Assembly: GCF_004327355.1 (NCBI RefSeq) | Contig: NZ_QJUM01000012.1 | Span: forward strand, 1 to 64,000 | DNA: 64,000 nt | Reading direction: 5' to 3' | DNA from: Phytopseudomonas dryadis | Lineage (GTDB): Bacteria > Pseudomonadota > Gammaproteobacteria > Pseudomonadales > Pseudomonadaceae | In this document: in pieces, positions 51,620 to 61,398 of the stretch | How positions within the stretch are numbered: the stretch's first letter is position 1 | Layout of the letters: every line of letters starts with the position of its first letter | The notes under the pieces: model-generated | Databases searched by the model: none | What the model was told of the DNA's origin: nothing | The model's input: only the letters and a program-made list of their open reading frames with translations | Made by a program: the position numbers and the translations under genes

Positions 51620-52972
51620 ATGAATACCTCCCCAGCGGCACGACAACCCGGCCTCTCGGTCACCGACGGTGTGGCCATGCTGGTCGGTGTGGTGATCGGC
51701 GTCGGCATCTTCGGCTTCCCGCCCCTGGTGGCCCAGCACGCGGCCAGCCCTGGCGCCTATATCGGCCTGTGGCTGGCCGGCGGCCTGGTGATGCTGATCG
51801 GCGCGCTGTGCTATGCCGAACTCGGTGCCGGCTACCCGGACCGCGGTGGCGAATACCACTACCTCAACCTGGCCTGGGGGCGGCAGATCAGCCTGCTGTT
51901 CGCCTGGGCCCGGGGCACGGTGATCCAGACCGGCGCCATCGCCGCGGTGGCCTTCATCTACGGCGACTATGCGCAACGTCTGTTGCCACTGGGCGAGCAC
52001 GGCAATGCCTGGCACGCCACGCTGGTGGTACTGGCCCTGACCGGCCTGAATATCCTCGGCACCCACGAATCCAAGCGCCTGCAGGTGCTGTTCACCAGCC
52101 TCACGGTGGGCGCCCTGCTGCTGGTGATCGTCGCCGGCCTGCTGCTCGCCGAGCCCGCCGCGGCCAGCACGCCGACCGCGCAGAGCGGCGACGTCAACCT
52201 GGCCGGCATGCTCGGCATGGGCATGGTCTTCGTGCTGCTCACCTACGGCGGCTGGAACGAAGCCGCCTACCTGTCCGGCGAACTGCGCAATCCGGGGCGC
52301 AACATGAGCCGCGTGCTGCTGCTCGGCACCCTGGTGGTCACCGCGGTCTACCTGCTGGCCAATCTGGTGTTCATCAACATCTTCGGCCTCGAGGGCCTGC
52401 GCCAGTCCAATGCCGTGGGCGCCGACCTGATGGCCATAGTCGCCGGGCCCTGGGCCGCGGTGCTGCTGAGCCTGCTGATCTGCCTCAGCGCCCTGAGCAC
52501 GCTCAATGCCACCATCCTCACCGGCTCGCGGGTGTACTACGCGCTCGGCCGCGATGTGCCGCAGCTGTCCCTGCTCGGCGCCTGGAACGACCGCGCGGCG
52601 ACCCCGGTGCGGGCGCTGCTGGTGCAGTGCGCCATCACCCTGCCGCTGATCCTGTTCGGCGCCCTGAGCGAGAACGGCGTACAGACCATGGTCGCCTACA
52701 CGGCCCCGGTATTCTGGTTGTTCATGTGCCTGACAGCCCTGTCGTTGCTGCGCCTGCGGCGCCTGCAGGGAAACCGCGAACGGCCGTTCAGCGTGCCCCT
52801 GTACCCGCTCACGCCACTGCTGTTCGCCGGCAGTTGCCTGGGCCTGTTCTGGGCCAGCACCCTGTATGCCGGGGTCGGCGCCCTGCTCGGCCTGCTGGTG
52901 CTGGCCGCCGGCCTGCCGCTGTTATTGCTGCAACGCCCGGCCGAGCAGGCCGTGTCGGGTTCTTCGAGTTGA
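51620..52972 (+). CDS. APC-superfamily amino-acid permease
   Basis: A 450-residue inner-membrane transporter with about 12 hydrophobic segments. The start of helix 1 (VVIGVGIFGFPP) carries the GxGIF substrate-binding motif of the APC fold, and helix 6 has the TYGGWNEAAYLSGELRNPGRN pattern. The substrate is unknown. It starts 3 nt after the methyltransferase stop, so both are co-expressed. Confidence 0.88.
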   Translation: MNTSPAARQPGLSVTDGVAMLVGVVIGVGIFGFPPLVAQHAASPGAYIGLWLAGGLVMLIGALCYAELGAGYPDRGGEYHYLNLAWGRQISLLFAWARGTVIQTGAIAAVAFIYGDYAQRLLPLGEHGNAWHATLVVLALTGLNILGTHESKRLQVLFTSLTVGALLLVIVAGLLLAEPAAASTPTAQSGDVNLAGMLGMGMVFVLLTYGGWNEAAYLSGELRNPGRNMSRVLLLGTLVVTAVYLLANLVFINIFGLEGLRQSNAVGADLMAIVAGPWAAVLLSLLICLSALSTLNATILTGSRVYYALGRDVPQLSLLGAWNDRAATPVRALLVQCAITLPLILFGALSENGVQTMVAYTAPVFWLFMCLTALSLLRLRRLQGNRERPFSVPLYPLTPLLFAGSCLGLFWASTLYAGVGALLGLLVLAAGLPLLLLQRPAEQAVSGSSS

Positions 52973-53022
52973 GCGGGAATCTGTGTTACACAGGGGCTCC
53001 AGCCTTCAGGAGATCCCCACGC

Positions 53023-53727
53023 ATGCAACCTCCCCGCCCCATCGACCTGCTGATCTGCGATTGCGACGGCGTCCTGATCGACAGCGAGATCATCGCCGAA
53101 CGGCATTTGCACAAGGCGCTGGCCGAGCACTATCCCGTTCATGAGCTGGACGTGGTGCTTGCCGGCACGTTCGGGTTGCAGAGCCGCGACATCGTGGCCC
53201 GGGCGGAAGCGCATTTCGGCACACTGCTGCCCGAGGGGTTTCTCGAAGAAAACCGCGCCATCATCAAGGCACTGATCCGCAGTGAAGTACAGCCGATCGC
53301 CGGCGTGCACGACGCCCTCCTGAAGATCGACCTGCCCCTGGCCGTGGCCTCCAACAGCCACTTCGACGCGGTGACCTTCGCCCTGCAACGCTGCGATCTG
53401 ACCGAACGCGTCAACCGCGGCGTCTTCAGTGCCGACCAGGTCGAGCGTCCCAAGCCCGCGCCGGACCTCTACCTGCTGGCCGCACGCACCGCTGGCGTCG
53501 ACCCGCGCCACTGTCTGGTGGTGGAAGACAGCGTCACGGGGGCGACCGCCGCGCTCACGGCCGGCATGCAGGTGGTCGGTTTTCTCGGCGCCAGCCACAT
53601 TCCCCCGGAGCACGGCGAGACATTGCGCCAACTGGGCGTCGAGCACCTGATCGGGCGCATGGATGAACTGCCGGACCTGGTCGCGCGACTGCAGGCAGAG
53701 GCGGCGAGTTCGGGCGCCAAAGCCTGA
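53023..53727 (+). CDS. HAD-superfamily sugar-phosphate phosphatase-like hydrolase
   Basis: A 234-residue HAD subfamily IA hydrolase. Motif I LLICDCDGVLIDSE (nucleophile Asp), motif II AVASNS, motif III Lys in ERPKPAPDLYLLAA and motif IV VVEDSVTGATAA are present; the helical cap lies between. Relatives act on 6-phosphogluconate or other sugar phosphates (YieH-like); substrate is inferred. It starts 50 nt after the permease and faces the Lrp-type regulator. Confidence 0.9.
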   Translation: MQPPRPIDLLICDCDGVLIDSEIIAERHLHKALAEHYPVHELDVVLAGTFGLQSRDIVARAEAHFGTLLPEGFLEENRAIIKALIRSEVQPIAGVHDALLKIDLPLAVASNSHFDAVTFALQRCDLTERVNRGVFSADQVERPKPAPDLYLLAARTAGVDPRHCLVVEDSVTGATAALTAGMQVVGFLGASHIPPEHGETLRQLGVEHLIGRMDELPDLVARLQAEAASSGAKA

Positions 53728-53728
53728 A

Positions 53729-54148
53729 TCACATCACCCAGTCCTTCACCACCATGTGCGTCTTCACCTTGGTCACGCCGGGGAAATTCTCGATCTCGCC
53801 GCGCACCTCGGCCAGGCGCTCCATGGACCCTGCCTCGAGGTAGATCAGCATGTCGGTTTCGCCGCTGATGCCCGAGCAGCGGCGTACTTCCGCGAATGCC
53901 CGCATGCGCTCGACGTACTGCTCGCAACGCCCACCCTGATAGAACAGTTCCAGGTAGGCGCGCACCGCCACCGTGGAGGGCTCGGCGATACGCGCGTGAT
54001 AGCCCTGGATGACGCCAGACGCTTCCAGCTGGCGGATGCGCTCGCTGACCGCGGAGCGCGATAGATTGATCCGCTGGGCGATCGCGGTGACGGTCAGGCG
54101 CGCGTCGCTGCGCAGCAGGGCGATGAGGCGTTGATCGAACTTATCCAC
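53729..54148 (-). CDS. Lrp/AsnC-family transcriptional regulator
   Basis: A 139-residue regulator with an N-terminal winged HTH (LTVTAIAQRINLSRSAVSERIRQLEASGVI) and a C-terminal RAM ligand-binding domain (GETDMLIYLEAGSMERL). I chose the GTG at 54148 (VDKFDQRLIALLRS) because it gives the family length; the frame continues upstream without support. Divergent from the amino-acid exporter/permease gene at 54332, which it probably controls in response to amino acids. Confidence 0.88.
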   Translation of the reverse strand: MDKFDQRLIALLRSDARLTVTAIAQRINLSRSAVSERIRQLEASGVIQGYHARIAEPSTVAVRAYLELFYQGGRCEQYVERMRAFAEVRRCSGISGETDMLIYLEAGSMERLAEVRGEIENFPGVTKVKTHMVVKDWVM

Positions 54149-54331
54149 TCGGGCTCTCGTGCAGGAAACAGGGTGACGGGCAGTTCCGCCATTTCGTCGG
54201 TCATCGCCGACGCTTCGCCAGCAGCCTTTGCCAGGACCTGGATTTACCATGAGTCCCTTGGCGGCCGACCAGCGGGTCAGCGTCGTCAACACGCCGTGAA
54301 TGGGCGCGGCCGAGCAGCCAGAGCATACAAC

Positions 54332-55594
54332 ATGAGTCGACTGAATCAGGAATTGGGGCTACTGCAAGGCATTGGCCTGCTGTGCACCTCGCTGCTGGGG
54401 ACCGGCATCTTCGTGGTCCCCGCCCTGGCCGCCAGCGCCGCCGGCGACGTGTCGCTGTGGGCCTGGCTGGTCCTGATCCTGCTGGTGCTGCCGGTGGCCT
54501 TCACCTTCGCCCAGCTGGGACGTCGCTACCCCCATGCCGGCGGCGCCCCGCACCTGATCGGCCGCGCCTTTGGCGAGCGCATGGAGCGGCTGAGCGCCTT
54601 CCTGTTTCTGGCGGTGCTGCCCGTGGGCCTGCCGGCCGCGCTGAACATCGCCAGTGGTTTCTGGCAGGCCCTGTTCGACCTCGGCGGCCCCGCCACCCTG
54701 GCCATCCAGTTGCTCACCCTGGGCGCCATCCTGCTCCTCGGCCAGCGTCCGGCACGCACCTCGGGCGGCGTGCAGGTCGCCATCGCCCTGGTCATCATCG
54801 CCACCATCGCGCTGATCTGGTGGCTGGGCGACCTGCCCCATGCCGGACAACCGCTGCTGCCACCTCTGCAAGGCGCCTGGCACCTGCTGCCGGTTGCCCT
54901 GGGCGTGATGTTCTGGTGCTTCGTCGGGATCGAGGCCTTCACCCACCTGGGCGAGGAGTTCCGCAATCCGCGCCGCGATTTCCCCCTGGCGTTGCTGCTC
55001 GGCGTGCTGCTGGCCGGGCTGGTGTACTGGGCCTGTTCGGTCGCGGTACTGAGCTTCCACGCCTATGGCGATGCGCGCAGCGATGCCGCGTCGTTGCCGC
55101 GCATGCTCGACCTGTTGCTGGGCGAGAAGGCCCGCTGGCTCAGCGCGAGCATCGGCTACCTGGCCTGTTTCGCCTCGATGAACGTCTACATCCAGGGGTT
55201 CTCGCGACTGATCTGGAGCCTGGCCGACGAGGGCAAGCTGCCGCGGCGCCTGGCCGTGCGCAATGCCCAGGGCGTACCCGGCCGCGCCCTGCTGCTGGTG
55301 GTCGCCAGTTGCGCCCTGTGTGCGCTGCTGGCCTGGAGCCTGTCGCTGTCGCTGGATCAGTTGATCCGCTACGCCAACGGCAACTTCATCCTCATCTACC
55401 TGCTCAGCATGGCGGCCGGCTGGGTGCTGCTCGAAGGGCTGTGGCGCTGGCTGGCCGGCCTGAGCGCCCTGCTCTGCGCCGCCATCCTGCTGATGCTGGG
55501 GGTCGATGCGCTGTACGCTCTGGGGCTGCTCGGCCTGCTGATGCTGCTCGAGCACCGACGTGAGCAGCGCAGGCAGAATGCGCCCGTGGGGTGA
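54332..55594 (+). CDS. yjeH: YjeH-like L-methionine/branched-chain amino-acid transporter
   Basis: A 420-residue APC permease with 11-12 hydrophobic segments. Helix 1 has LLGTGIFVVPALAASAAG and the second motif FVGIEAFTHLGEEFRNPRRDFP, both close to the E. coli YjeH exporter of methionine and branched-chain amino acids. It is divergent from an Lrp-type regulator with about 180 bp between them, a typical exporter/regulator pair. Confidence 0.85.
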   Translation: MSRLNQELGLLQGIGLLCTSLLGTGIFVVPALAASAAGDVSLWAWLVLILLVLPVAFTFAQLGRRYPHAGGAPHLIGRAFGERMERLSAFLFLAVLPVGLPAALNIASGFWQALFDLGGPATLAIQLLTLGAILLLGQRPARTSGGVQVAIALVIIATIALIWWLGDLPHAGQPLLPPLQGAWHLLPVALGVMFWCFVGIEAFTHLGEEFRNPRRDFPLALLLGVLLAGLVYWACSVAVLSFHAYGDARSDAASLPRMLDLLLGEKARWLSASIGYLACFASMNVYIQGFSRLIWSLADEGKLPRRLAVRNAQGVPGRALLLVVASCALCALLAWSLSLSLDQLIRYANGNFILIYLLSMAAGWVLLEGLWRWLAGLSALLCAAILLMLGVDALYALGLLGLLMLLEHRREQRRQNAPVG

Positions 55595-55649
55595 CCGCCG
55601 GCGCCCTCTGCCTCTATCCTTGGGCAGGACTCGCTGAAAGGAAGCCCGC

Positions 55650-56986
55650 ATGCCGCGCGTACTCAAAGACCTGAGGATCATTCTGCTGGCCAACCTGTGG
55701 ATCGTGCCGGTGCTCGCCGTACTGGTCGCGGCCCTGTTCTATTTCGTGGCGCCACCACCGCCCATGCACGCCAGCCTGGCCACTGGCGCCGCCGGGGGCG
55801 GTTACCACGCCTTCGGCGAAAAGCTGCGCGACGAGCTGGCCAAGGAGGGCTTCACCCTCGAGCTGGTCCCCAGCGGCGGTTCCCTGGACAACCTGGGCAA
55901 ACTGCGCGCCAACGAGGTGCAACTGGCCCTGGTGCAAAGCGGACAGGAACTGGCCCTGTCCGCCGCCGAGCGTGACGAGCTGCTCGGCCTCGGGGTGATG
56001 TATCAGGAGCCCCTGTGGCTGTTCATCCGTGCCGAGCGACCGTTCACCCAGGTCAAGGATCTGCTCGATCTGCGCGTGGCCATCGGCACCCGCAACAGCG
56101 GTTCCGGCGCCGTGGTCGGCGCGCTCCTCGACGCCAATCGCATCACCGCGCAGCATTACCCGGCGTCCTGGCAGGCCATCGGTGGCAAACGCGCCGCCGA
56201 GGCGCTGATCGCCGGCGAGCTGGATGCCGGCTTCTTCCTCGGCCCGGCAGAGAATGCCCTGATCCAGCAGCTGGCCAGCCAGCCGCAGCTGCGCCTGGTC
56301 GGGCTCGGTCGCAGCAGCGCCTACCAGGCGCGCCTGCCCTACCTGAGCCGCCTCGACGTCGGCGAAGGCCTGCTCGACCTGGCCAACAACACGCCGGCGC
56401 AGGATATCGTCACCCTCGGCCCGGTCGCGACCCTGATGGCCAACGAGGCCTTCCACCCCTCGCTGACCCCACTGATTCTCGCCGCCGCCCGCGAGGTCCT
56501 GAAGGACGGCAACCTGCTCGACGCGGCCGACCACTACCCGGCTGCGCCACCGCGCACGCTGCAAACCCTCGACGAAGCCGAGTATACTACAAGAACGGCC
56601 TGCCGATCCTGCAGCGCTTCCTGCCGTTCCGCATCGCCTCGCTGGCCGACCGCTACATCATCCTCGCCATCCCGCTCCTGGTCCTGCTGTTCCCGCTGTT
56701 CAAGGCCATCGGCCCGCTGTACCGCTGGCGCATCCGCGCGCGCATCTATCGCTGGTACAAACACCTGCGCGACATCGACCGGCAGTTGCACAGGGGCAGC
56801 CTGCCCGCGCACCTGGACGACGAGATCGAACGCCTGGAGCAACTGGAGGACGAACTGGCCAAGGTGGACGTGCCGCTGTCCTACTCCAACGAGCTGTACG
56901 AACTGCACGTGCACCTGCGCTACGTCATCGAGCGTCTGCAGGCGCTGCAACAGCGGCGGGCGACCACGGGGGCGACAGTCGGGTAA
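55650..56986 (+). pseudogene. TAXI-type TRAP solute-binding protein, disrupted by a frameshift
   Basis: The first part (about 310 residues) has an N-terminal membrane helix (IILLANLWIVPVLAVLVAALF) and a TAXI periplasmic binding fold (SLATGAAGGGYHAFGEKL). At about 56584 the frame is lost: GAGTATACTACAAG where GAGTACTACAAG would encode EYYKN. After this 2-bp insertion the C-terminal part, with a second membrane helix (YIILAIPLLVLLFPLF) and a helical tail to 56986, continues in another frame. Staying in the first frame runs through the next gene to 57770. It is a pseudogene or a sequencing error. Confidence 0.8.
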
Positions 56987-57048
56987 ACTGCGCATCAATC
57001 GGGCCCCGCTGGCGCGGCCCCTTGCGTTAACGCCTGAAGAGACCGCAC

Positions 57049-58056
57049 ATGCCGATCCGTCACTGCATCGTCCACCTGATCGACAAGAAACCCGATGGCA
57101 GCCCTGCCGTTCTGCACGCCCGCGACAGCGAACTGGGCACTTCGCAGGCCATCGAGAACCTGCTCGCCGACCTCAACGACAGCTACAACGCCAAGCAGGG
57201 CAAGGCCTGGGGCCTGTTCCACGAAGAGTCGGGCGCCTACCCGTTCAGCGGCTGGCTGAAGGCCTACCTGGAAGAGAGCCGGGACTTCACCGCCTTCAGT
57301 CGTCAGGCGGTGGAGCACCTGCAGAAACTCATGGAGGAATCCAACCTCTCCACCGGCGGCCACGTGCTCTTCGCCCATTACCAGCAAGGCATGACCGACT
57401 ACCTGGCCATCGCCCTGCTGCACCACAGCGAAGGCGTGGCGGTGAACGACGCGCTCGACGTGACGCCGGCCAAGCACCTGGATCTGGGTCAACTGCACCT
57501 GGCGGCCCGGATCAACCTTTCCGAATGGCGCAACAACGCCACCTCCAAGCAGTACATCTCGTTCATCAAGGGCAAGAACGGCAAGAAGGTCTCGGAATAC
57601 TTCCGCGACTTCATCGGCTGCCAGGAAGGGGTCGACTCGCCGGGCGAGACACGCACCCTGCTCAAGGCCTTCAGCGACTTCGTCGAGAGCGAGGACCTGC
57701 CGGAAGAACAGGCCAGGGCCAAGACCGACACCCTGGTCGACTACGCCACCAGCCAGGCCAGGATGGGTGAGCCGATGACCCTGGAAGAACTCTCCGGGCT
57801 GATCGACGAAGAGCGCCCCAAGGCGTTCTACGACCATATCCGCAACAAGGACTACGGCCTGTCGCCGGAAATCCCCGCGGACAAACGCACCCTGAGCCAG
57901 TTCCGCCGCTTCACCGGGCGCGCCGAAGGCCTGTCGATCAGCTTCGAGGCGCACCTGCTGGGCTCCAGGATCGAGTACGACGAAGCCAAGGACACCCTGA
58001 TCATCCGCAACCTGCCGACTCAGTTGACCGACCAGTTGAAACGCCGCAAGGACTAA
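57049..58056 (+). CDS. ndpA: Nucleoid-associated protein NdpA (YejK family)
   Basis: A 335-residue nucleoid-associated protein. [20 protein letters not shown] and the central [20 protein letters not shown] and [20 protein letters not shown] segments match the YejK/NdpA family. In Pseudomonas such proteins bind DNA and are reported to protect it from gyrase action; that function is by family. It starts about 60 nt after the frameshifted gene. Confidence 0.93.
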   Translation: MPIRHCIVHLIDKKPDGSPAVLHARDSELGTSQAIENLLADLNDSYNAKQGKAWGLFHEESGAYPFSGWLKAYLEESRDFTAFSRQAVEHLQKLMEESNLSTGGHVLFAHYQQGMTDYLAIALLHHSEGVAVNDALDVTPAKHLDLGQLHLAARINLSEWRNNATSKQYISFIKGKNGKKVSEYFRDFIGCQEGVDSPGETRTLLKAFSDFVESEDLPEEQARAKTDTLVDYATSQARMGEPMTLEELSGLIDEERPKAFYDHIRNKDYGLSPEIPADKRTLSQFRRFTGRAEGLSISFEAHLLGSRIEYDEAKDTLIIRNLPTQLTDQLKRRKD

Positions 58057-58114
58057 CCTGACCTGAGCCTGCTGCACTGCGTCGGCAGCGGGCTCCAAGA
58101 ACGAGGGTTGCACA

Positions 58115-58447
58115 ATGAGCATGAAAAGGATTTTGCTGGTTCTGGCGGTATTGGCGACCTGGCAGCACTGGGATCGCATCGAACCCCTGCTCGGCCTCAG
58201 GGACAATGCCCGGGTCGCCGGCCAGGGCGAGGTCATCCTCTACGCCACCTCCTGGTGCGGCTACTGCGCCAAGACCCGGGAGTTCCTCGGCGACCGCGGC
58301 ATCGCCTATACCGAACACGACATCGAGAAATCCGCCGATGCCCGCCGCGCCTACGAAGCGCTGGGCGGCCGCGGCGTGCCGCTGCTCAAGGTCAACGACA
58401 CGGTGATCCACGGCTACAACCCCCAGGGCATTCTCGCCGCCTATTGA
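58115..58447 (+). CDS. Glutaredoxin-family protein with N-terminal membrane anchor
   Basis: A 110-residue protein with a hydrophobic N-terminus (MSMKRILLVLAVLATW) and a glutaredoxin-like thioredoxin fold. The redox motif is CGYC in ATSWCGYCAKTREFL (about residues 48-51), and cis-Pro is in RGVPLLKV. Location, periplasmic or membrane-anchored, is inferred from the signal. It follows ndpA by 58 nt; the downstream hairpin at 58491-58562 may end the transcript. Confidence 0.87.
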   Translation: MSMKRILLVLAVLATWQHWDRIEPLLGLRDNARVAGQGEVILYATSWCGYCAKTREFLGDRGIAYTEHDIEKSADARRAYEALGGRGVPLLKVNDTVIHGYNPQGILAAY

Positions 58448-58490
58448 ACGAACCGGGCAACCATAAGGCTGAAGCGGACGACCGATAGGA

Positions 58491-58562
58491 GCGCTAGAGG
58501 CTGGAGGCTGAACGACAAGCAGACCGCATAGGCTCTTTCGTCCAGCGTTCCAGCCTCAAGCG
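58491..58562. repeat. Solo copy of the hairpin module with following T tract
   Basis: Starts GCGCTAGAGGCTGGAGGCTG and ends GCGTTCCAGCCTCAAGCG, then TTTTT. It matches the arms of the module seen inside the 221-bp elements and at 1347-1421. Located 44 nt after the glutaredoxin stop; the T tract makes it a plausible terminator. Confidence 0.75.
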
Positions 58563-58671
58563 TTTTTGATCGAAGGCCGAAGGCCGCTCCCGCCTTTGAT
58601 CAGCCTATCCGCGCGCTTGCCCTGTCGGTGCGCCATTCGATCGGTGATGCGGCGCTAGATCCGCTGCCGTC

Positions 58672-59607
58672 TCAGCGCGCTTCGATACGGAAGCCCAGCC
58701 GTGGGAAATGCACGTGCACCACGCCGGCGCGGGCATCCTCGCGGCGCAGGATCAGCTCTTCCACGCCAGCGAACAGCAGCTCCCCTTCCACGGCATCCAC
58801 GCCGTAGTCGATGGCGGAAATCGCCACGGCCTGGCCACTGGCGAAAGCGTTGGGCTCGGCGAAGGCTTCCTCCGGCAGGGGTGCCGGGCCGGCCTGGTGC
58901 GCCACCTCGATGGCCTCCTCGCTGCTCATCGGCAGCGCTTCGCCATGCCCCAGGGCCAGCACGCGGTCGAGCCAGGCGGCGACTGCCGGGTAGGCATCGA
59001 CCAGGGGTGCGGTCACCGGAGTGGCGCGCAGGAACCACAGCGGATGGGCCATGGCGATATCGGCCAGGCTCGCCTCACCGAACAGGAAATCGCCAGCGCC
59101 GGCCGCCAGTTGCGCCTGCAGGCGCGCCATGAACACCGGCCACTGATGCCTGGCCTGTTCGACCGGCAAGCGGCTGGCCTGGCCACCGGCGAACAGCTTG
59201 GCACGGTCGGCGACGAAGGCCTGGACGAACTCGGCGGGCAACTTGGCGAAGCGCACGGCGATGGATTCGGGCTGGAACACCAGACTCACCGCATGCTGGA
59301 ACACCACCGAATCGGCCCACTGGGCGAAGGCGGCGATGGCGAAGGCCTGCGCGCCAGGCAGCAGTGGCGGCTGTGCCCTGTGCACCTCCAGCCGGCGCGC
59401 GATCAACGCCGTGTCGCAATAGATATCGGCGCCGATCTGCAGCACCGGGGTCTTGCGGTAGCCGCCGGTCAGGGCGGTGAGATCCGGCTTGGGCATGATC
59501 GGCGGGATCTGCACCGAGCGCCAGGCCAGTTGCTTGAAGCCCAGCAGCAGGCGGGCCTTCTCGGCGAAGGGTGACGTGGGGTAATGGTGCAGGATCAGCT
59601 CATGCAT
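58672..59607 (-). CDS. Glutathione S-transferase family protein, extended form
   Basis: A 311-residue protein. Residues 1-80 form a thioredoxin-like GST N-domain (HHYPTSPFAEKARLLLGFK, PVLQIGADIYCDTALIARRLE), and about 90-215 the helical C-domain with DFLFGEASLADIAMAHPLWFL. An additional C-terminal segment of about 90 residues (from PMSSEEAIEVAHQAG) is beyond the usual GST length of about 220. Substrate unknown. Transcribed alone on the minus strand. Confidence 0.85.
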   Translation of the reverse strand: MHELILHHYPTSPFAEKARLLLGFKQLAWRSVQIPPIMPKPDLTALTGGYRKTPVLQIGADIYCDTALIARRLEVHRAQPPLLPGAQAFAIAAFAQWADSVVFQHAVSLVFQPESIAVRFAKLPAEFVQAFVADRAKLFAGGQASRLPVEQARHQWPVFMARLQAQLAAGAGDFLFGEASLADIAMAHPLWFLRATPVTAPLVDAYPAVAAWLDRVLALGHGEALPMSSEEAIEVAHQAGPAPLPEEAFAEPNAFASGQAVAISAIDYGVDAVEGELLFAGVEELILRREDARAGVVHVHFPRLGFRIEAR

Positions 59608-59672
59608 GGCAGGCTTCCAGTGGACGGAATGGCTGTGCAGCTTACTCCGGCCGCCCCACCGGGCACAGACAG

Positions 59673-59972
59673 TCAGGCTGATGGTTGTTCATCACGCACA
59701 TGCATCAGGCCGCCGGTCGCCACCAGGGTTTCCTTGGCCGCCTTGCTCAGGCGCTTGATCGCCCGCTCGCGGCGCAGCGCGGCGCCCTTGCCGGCACAGA
59801 TCTCGCTGTAGACCAGCGCCACCGCCGGGCTGGAAAAGAAGAAACGCGCGCCCTTGCCGCTCCGATGCTGGGCGAAGCGGCGCTGCGGATCATCGCTGAT
59901 GCCGCAGTAGAGCGCGCCGTTACCGGCGCGCACCAGGTAGACGAACCAGCACTTGTCCTGCGTTACGCTCAT
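59673..59972 (-). CDS. GIY-YIG nuclease-superfamily protein
   Basis: A 99-residue UPF0213-type domain. The motif is seen as [27 protein letters not shown] (VYL...YCGIS corresponding to GIY...YIG), with basic [16 protein letters not shown] residues following and [13 protein letters not shown] in the C-terminal helix. Such single-domain proteins may act on DNA; function is not established. It starts 14 nt after the pcs stop codon and is probably co-transcribed with it. Confidence 0.88.
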   Translation of the reverse strand: MSVTQDKCWFVYLVRAGNGALYCGISDDPQRRFAQHRSGKGARFFFSSPAVALVYSEICAGKGAALRRERAIKRLSKAAKETLVATGGLMHVRDEQPSA

Positions 59973-59985
59973 GCCGCTGCGAACG

Positions 59986-60696
59986 TCAGGCGAACCATTC
60001 GCGGGCGGATCGCCACAGGCACATACCGACGAAATACGCCGAAGACAGCCCCCACAGCACCAGCAGCCAGAGCGGCTGGCTGGGGAACTGCAGGATCAGC
60101 AGCGCGCAGGAGAACATCCAGAGCATGGTCACGGCGATGTTCAGCGGCATGAACTGCCTGACCCGGAACGGGTGCAGGAACTTCATGCGCGTCAGCGTCA
60201 GGGCCGCCAGCAGCAGAATGGTGATGAAGGTCACCCAGGGTTCGAAATCGAGCAGGTACAGGTACACCACCACCACGTTCCAGGCGGCGGGGAAGCCGAC
60301 GAAGTAGTTGTCCTTGCTCTTCATGTTGACGTTGCAGAAGCAGAACAGCGACGACAGCAGGATCACCCCCACGGCCAGGAGCAAGGTGTACTCGGGCAGC
60401 GGGATGAAGCGATAGACGAAGATCGCCGGAATGAACACGTAGGTCAGGTAGTCGATCACCAAATCCAGGGTCGAGCCGTCGAAGTGCGGCAATACCACCT
60501 TGACGTCGAACTTGCGCGCCAGGGTGCCATCCAGGCCATCCACCAGCAACGCCAGGCCCAGCCACAGCAGGCAGCTCTCCGGGCGTCCCTCGAGTACCGC
60601 GAGCAAGGCCAGCATACCGAGGATCACCCCGCTGGCCGTCACCGCATGCACGCTCCACGCCTTGGCCTTGCTCGCTGATAGCAACATAACACTCAT
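59986..60696 (-). CDS. pcs: Phosphatidylcholine synthase
   Basis: A 236-residue inner-membrane CDP-alcohol phosphatidyltransferase condensing choline with CDP-diacylglycerol. The active-site signature is [14 protein letters not shown]...[16 protein letters not shown], in the spaced form typical of Pcs, and 7-8 hydrophobic segments follow. The enzyme is limited to bacteria that use phosphatidylcholine, including several pseudomonads. Choline uptake genes are not in this window. Confidence 0.9.
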   Translation of the reverse strand: MSVMLLSASKAKAWSVHAVTASGVILGMLALLAVLEGRPESCLLWLGLALLVDGLDGTLARKFDVKVVLPHFDGSTLDLVIDYLTYVFIPAIFVYRFIPLPEYTLLLAVGVILLSSLFCFCNVNMKSKDNYFVGFPAAWNVVVVYLYLLDFEPWVTFITILLLAALTLTRMKFLHPFRVRQFMPLNIAVTMLWMFSCALLILQFPSQPLWLLVLWGLSSAYFVGMCLWRSAREWFA

Positions 60697-60801
60697 GATC
60701 GAAACTCTCTGGCGGACGGGCTTTCATTCAACGAATAGACCAATTGCGCGCAATCCGCCTCTCGTCGATGAAGATTCAGACTGGAAAGCCTACCACTCCG
60801 T

Positions 60802-61308
60802 TCACCCGCGCGCCTCAACGCCGTGCCGCGCAGCCGACGTCCGGGCGGCCTGAAACTGGCGCAAGCCGTTGCTCGCCTGCTTGCGCACGGCCCTCTTCAT
60901 CAGCGGCGTCCAGCCGATCAGCCAGCCCTGCAAGCCTAGTGCCTGTGCGGCCCAGCGCCACAGGTCGAAGTGGTCATGGTGCTCGACGATGAGCCCGTCG
61001 CGGATCACGAAGGAGGCGCGGATGCGATTGACCACCGTCCGCCCCGTCTGGCTGAACAGGTAGGTGGCCACCCAGGTCGCACTGGCGCTGTGCTCGTCCG
61101 CCTCGATATCGCCGAAGGTCAGGGAAAAGTCCCTGGCGCGGCTGGTCAGCATGCGCCACATATCGCCGGCATCGGCGCCATGCAGGGTGCCGAACGCCGG
61201 ATCGCTGAAGCGCACGTCCGGGGCATAACACGCCACCATCCGCTCGGCATCCAGTTGCTGGAAGGCCTGATAGAAGCGGCCGATCAGTTCGACATTGGCG
61301 TGGGACAT
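60802..61308 (-). CDS. NTF2-like/SnoaL-domain cytoplasmic protein
   Basis: A 168-residue protein with an NTF2 fold (NVELIGRFYQAFQQLDAERMVACYAPDVRFSDPAFGTLHG; RIRASFVIRDGLIVEHHDHFDLWRW). The C-terminal 50 residues are a basic/Trp-rich extension. No signal peptide, unlike the DUF4440 protein at 48252. Start ATG 61308 (MSHANVELI) gives the compact domain. Function unknown. Confidence 0.82.
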   Translation of the reverse strand: MSHANVELIGRFYQAFQQLDAERMVACYAPDVRFSDPAFGTLHGADAGDMWRMLTSRARDFSLTFGDIEADEHSASATWVATYLFSQTGRTVVNRIRASFVIRDGLIVEHHDHFDLWRWAAQALGLQGWLIGWTPLMKRAVRKQASNGLRQFQAARTSAARHGVEARG

Positions 61309-61398
61309 GGCGATGGCTCCAGGGAAGGAACCACAGTATCGCCATAAAGCGCGGGCTCGGCGACGGTCATATCGACCATTTTCGCAGCGCCCTGAAAC

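Noticed and set aside
55650..57770. A single 706-residue protein over the TAXI gene and ndpA
   Set aside because: The frame after 56586 is Arg/Pro-rich and overlaps the intact ndpA frame. The natural continuation is in another frame, so this is a frameshift and not a fusion.
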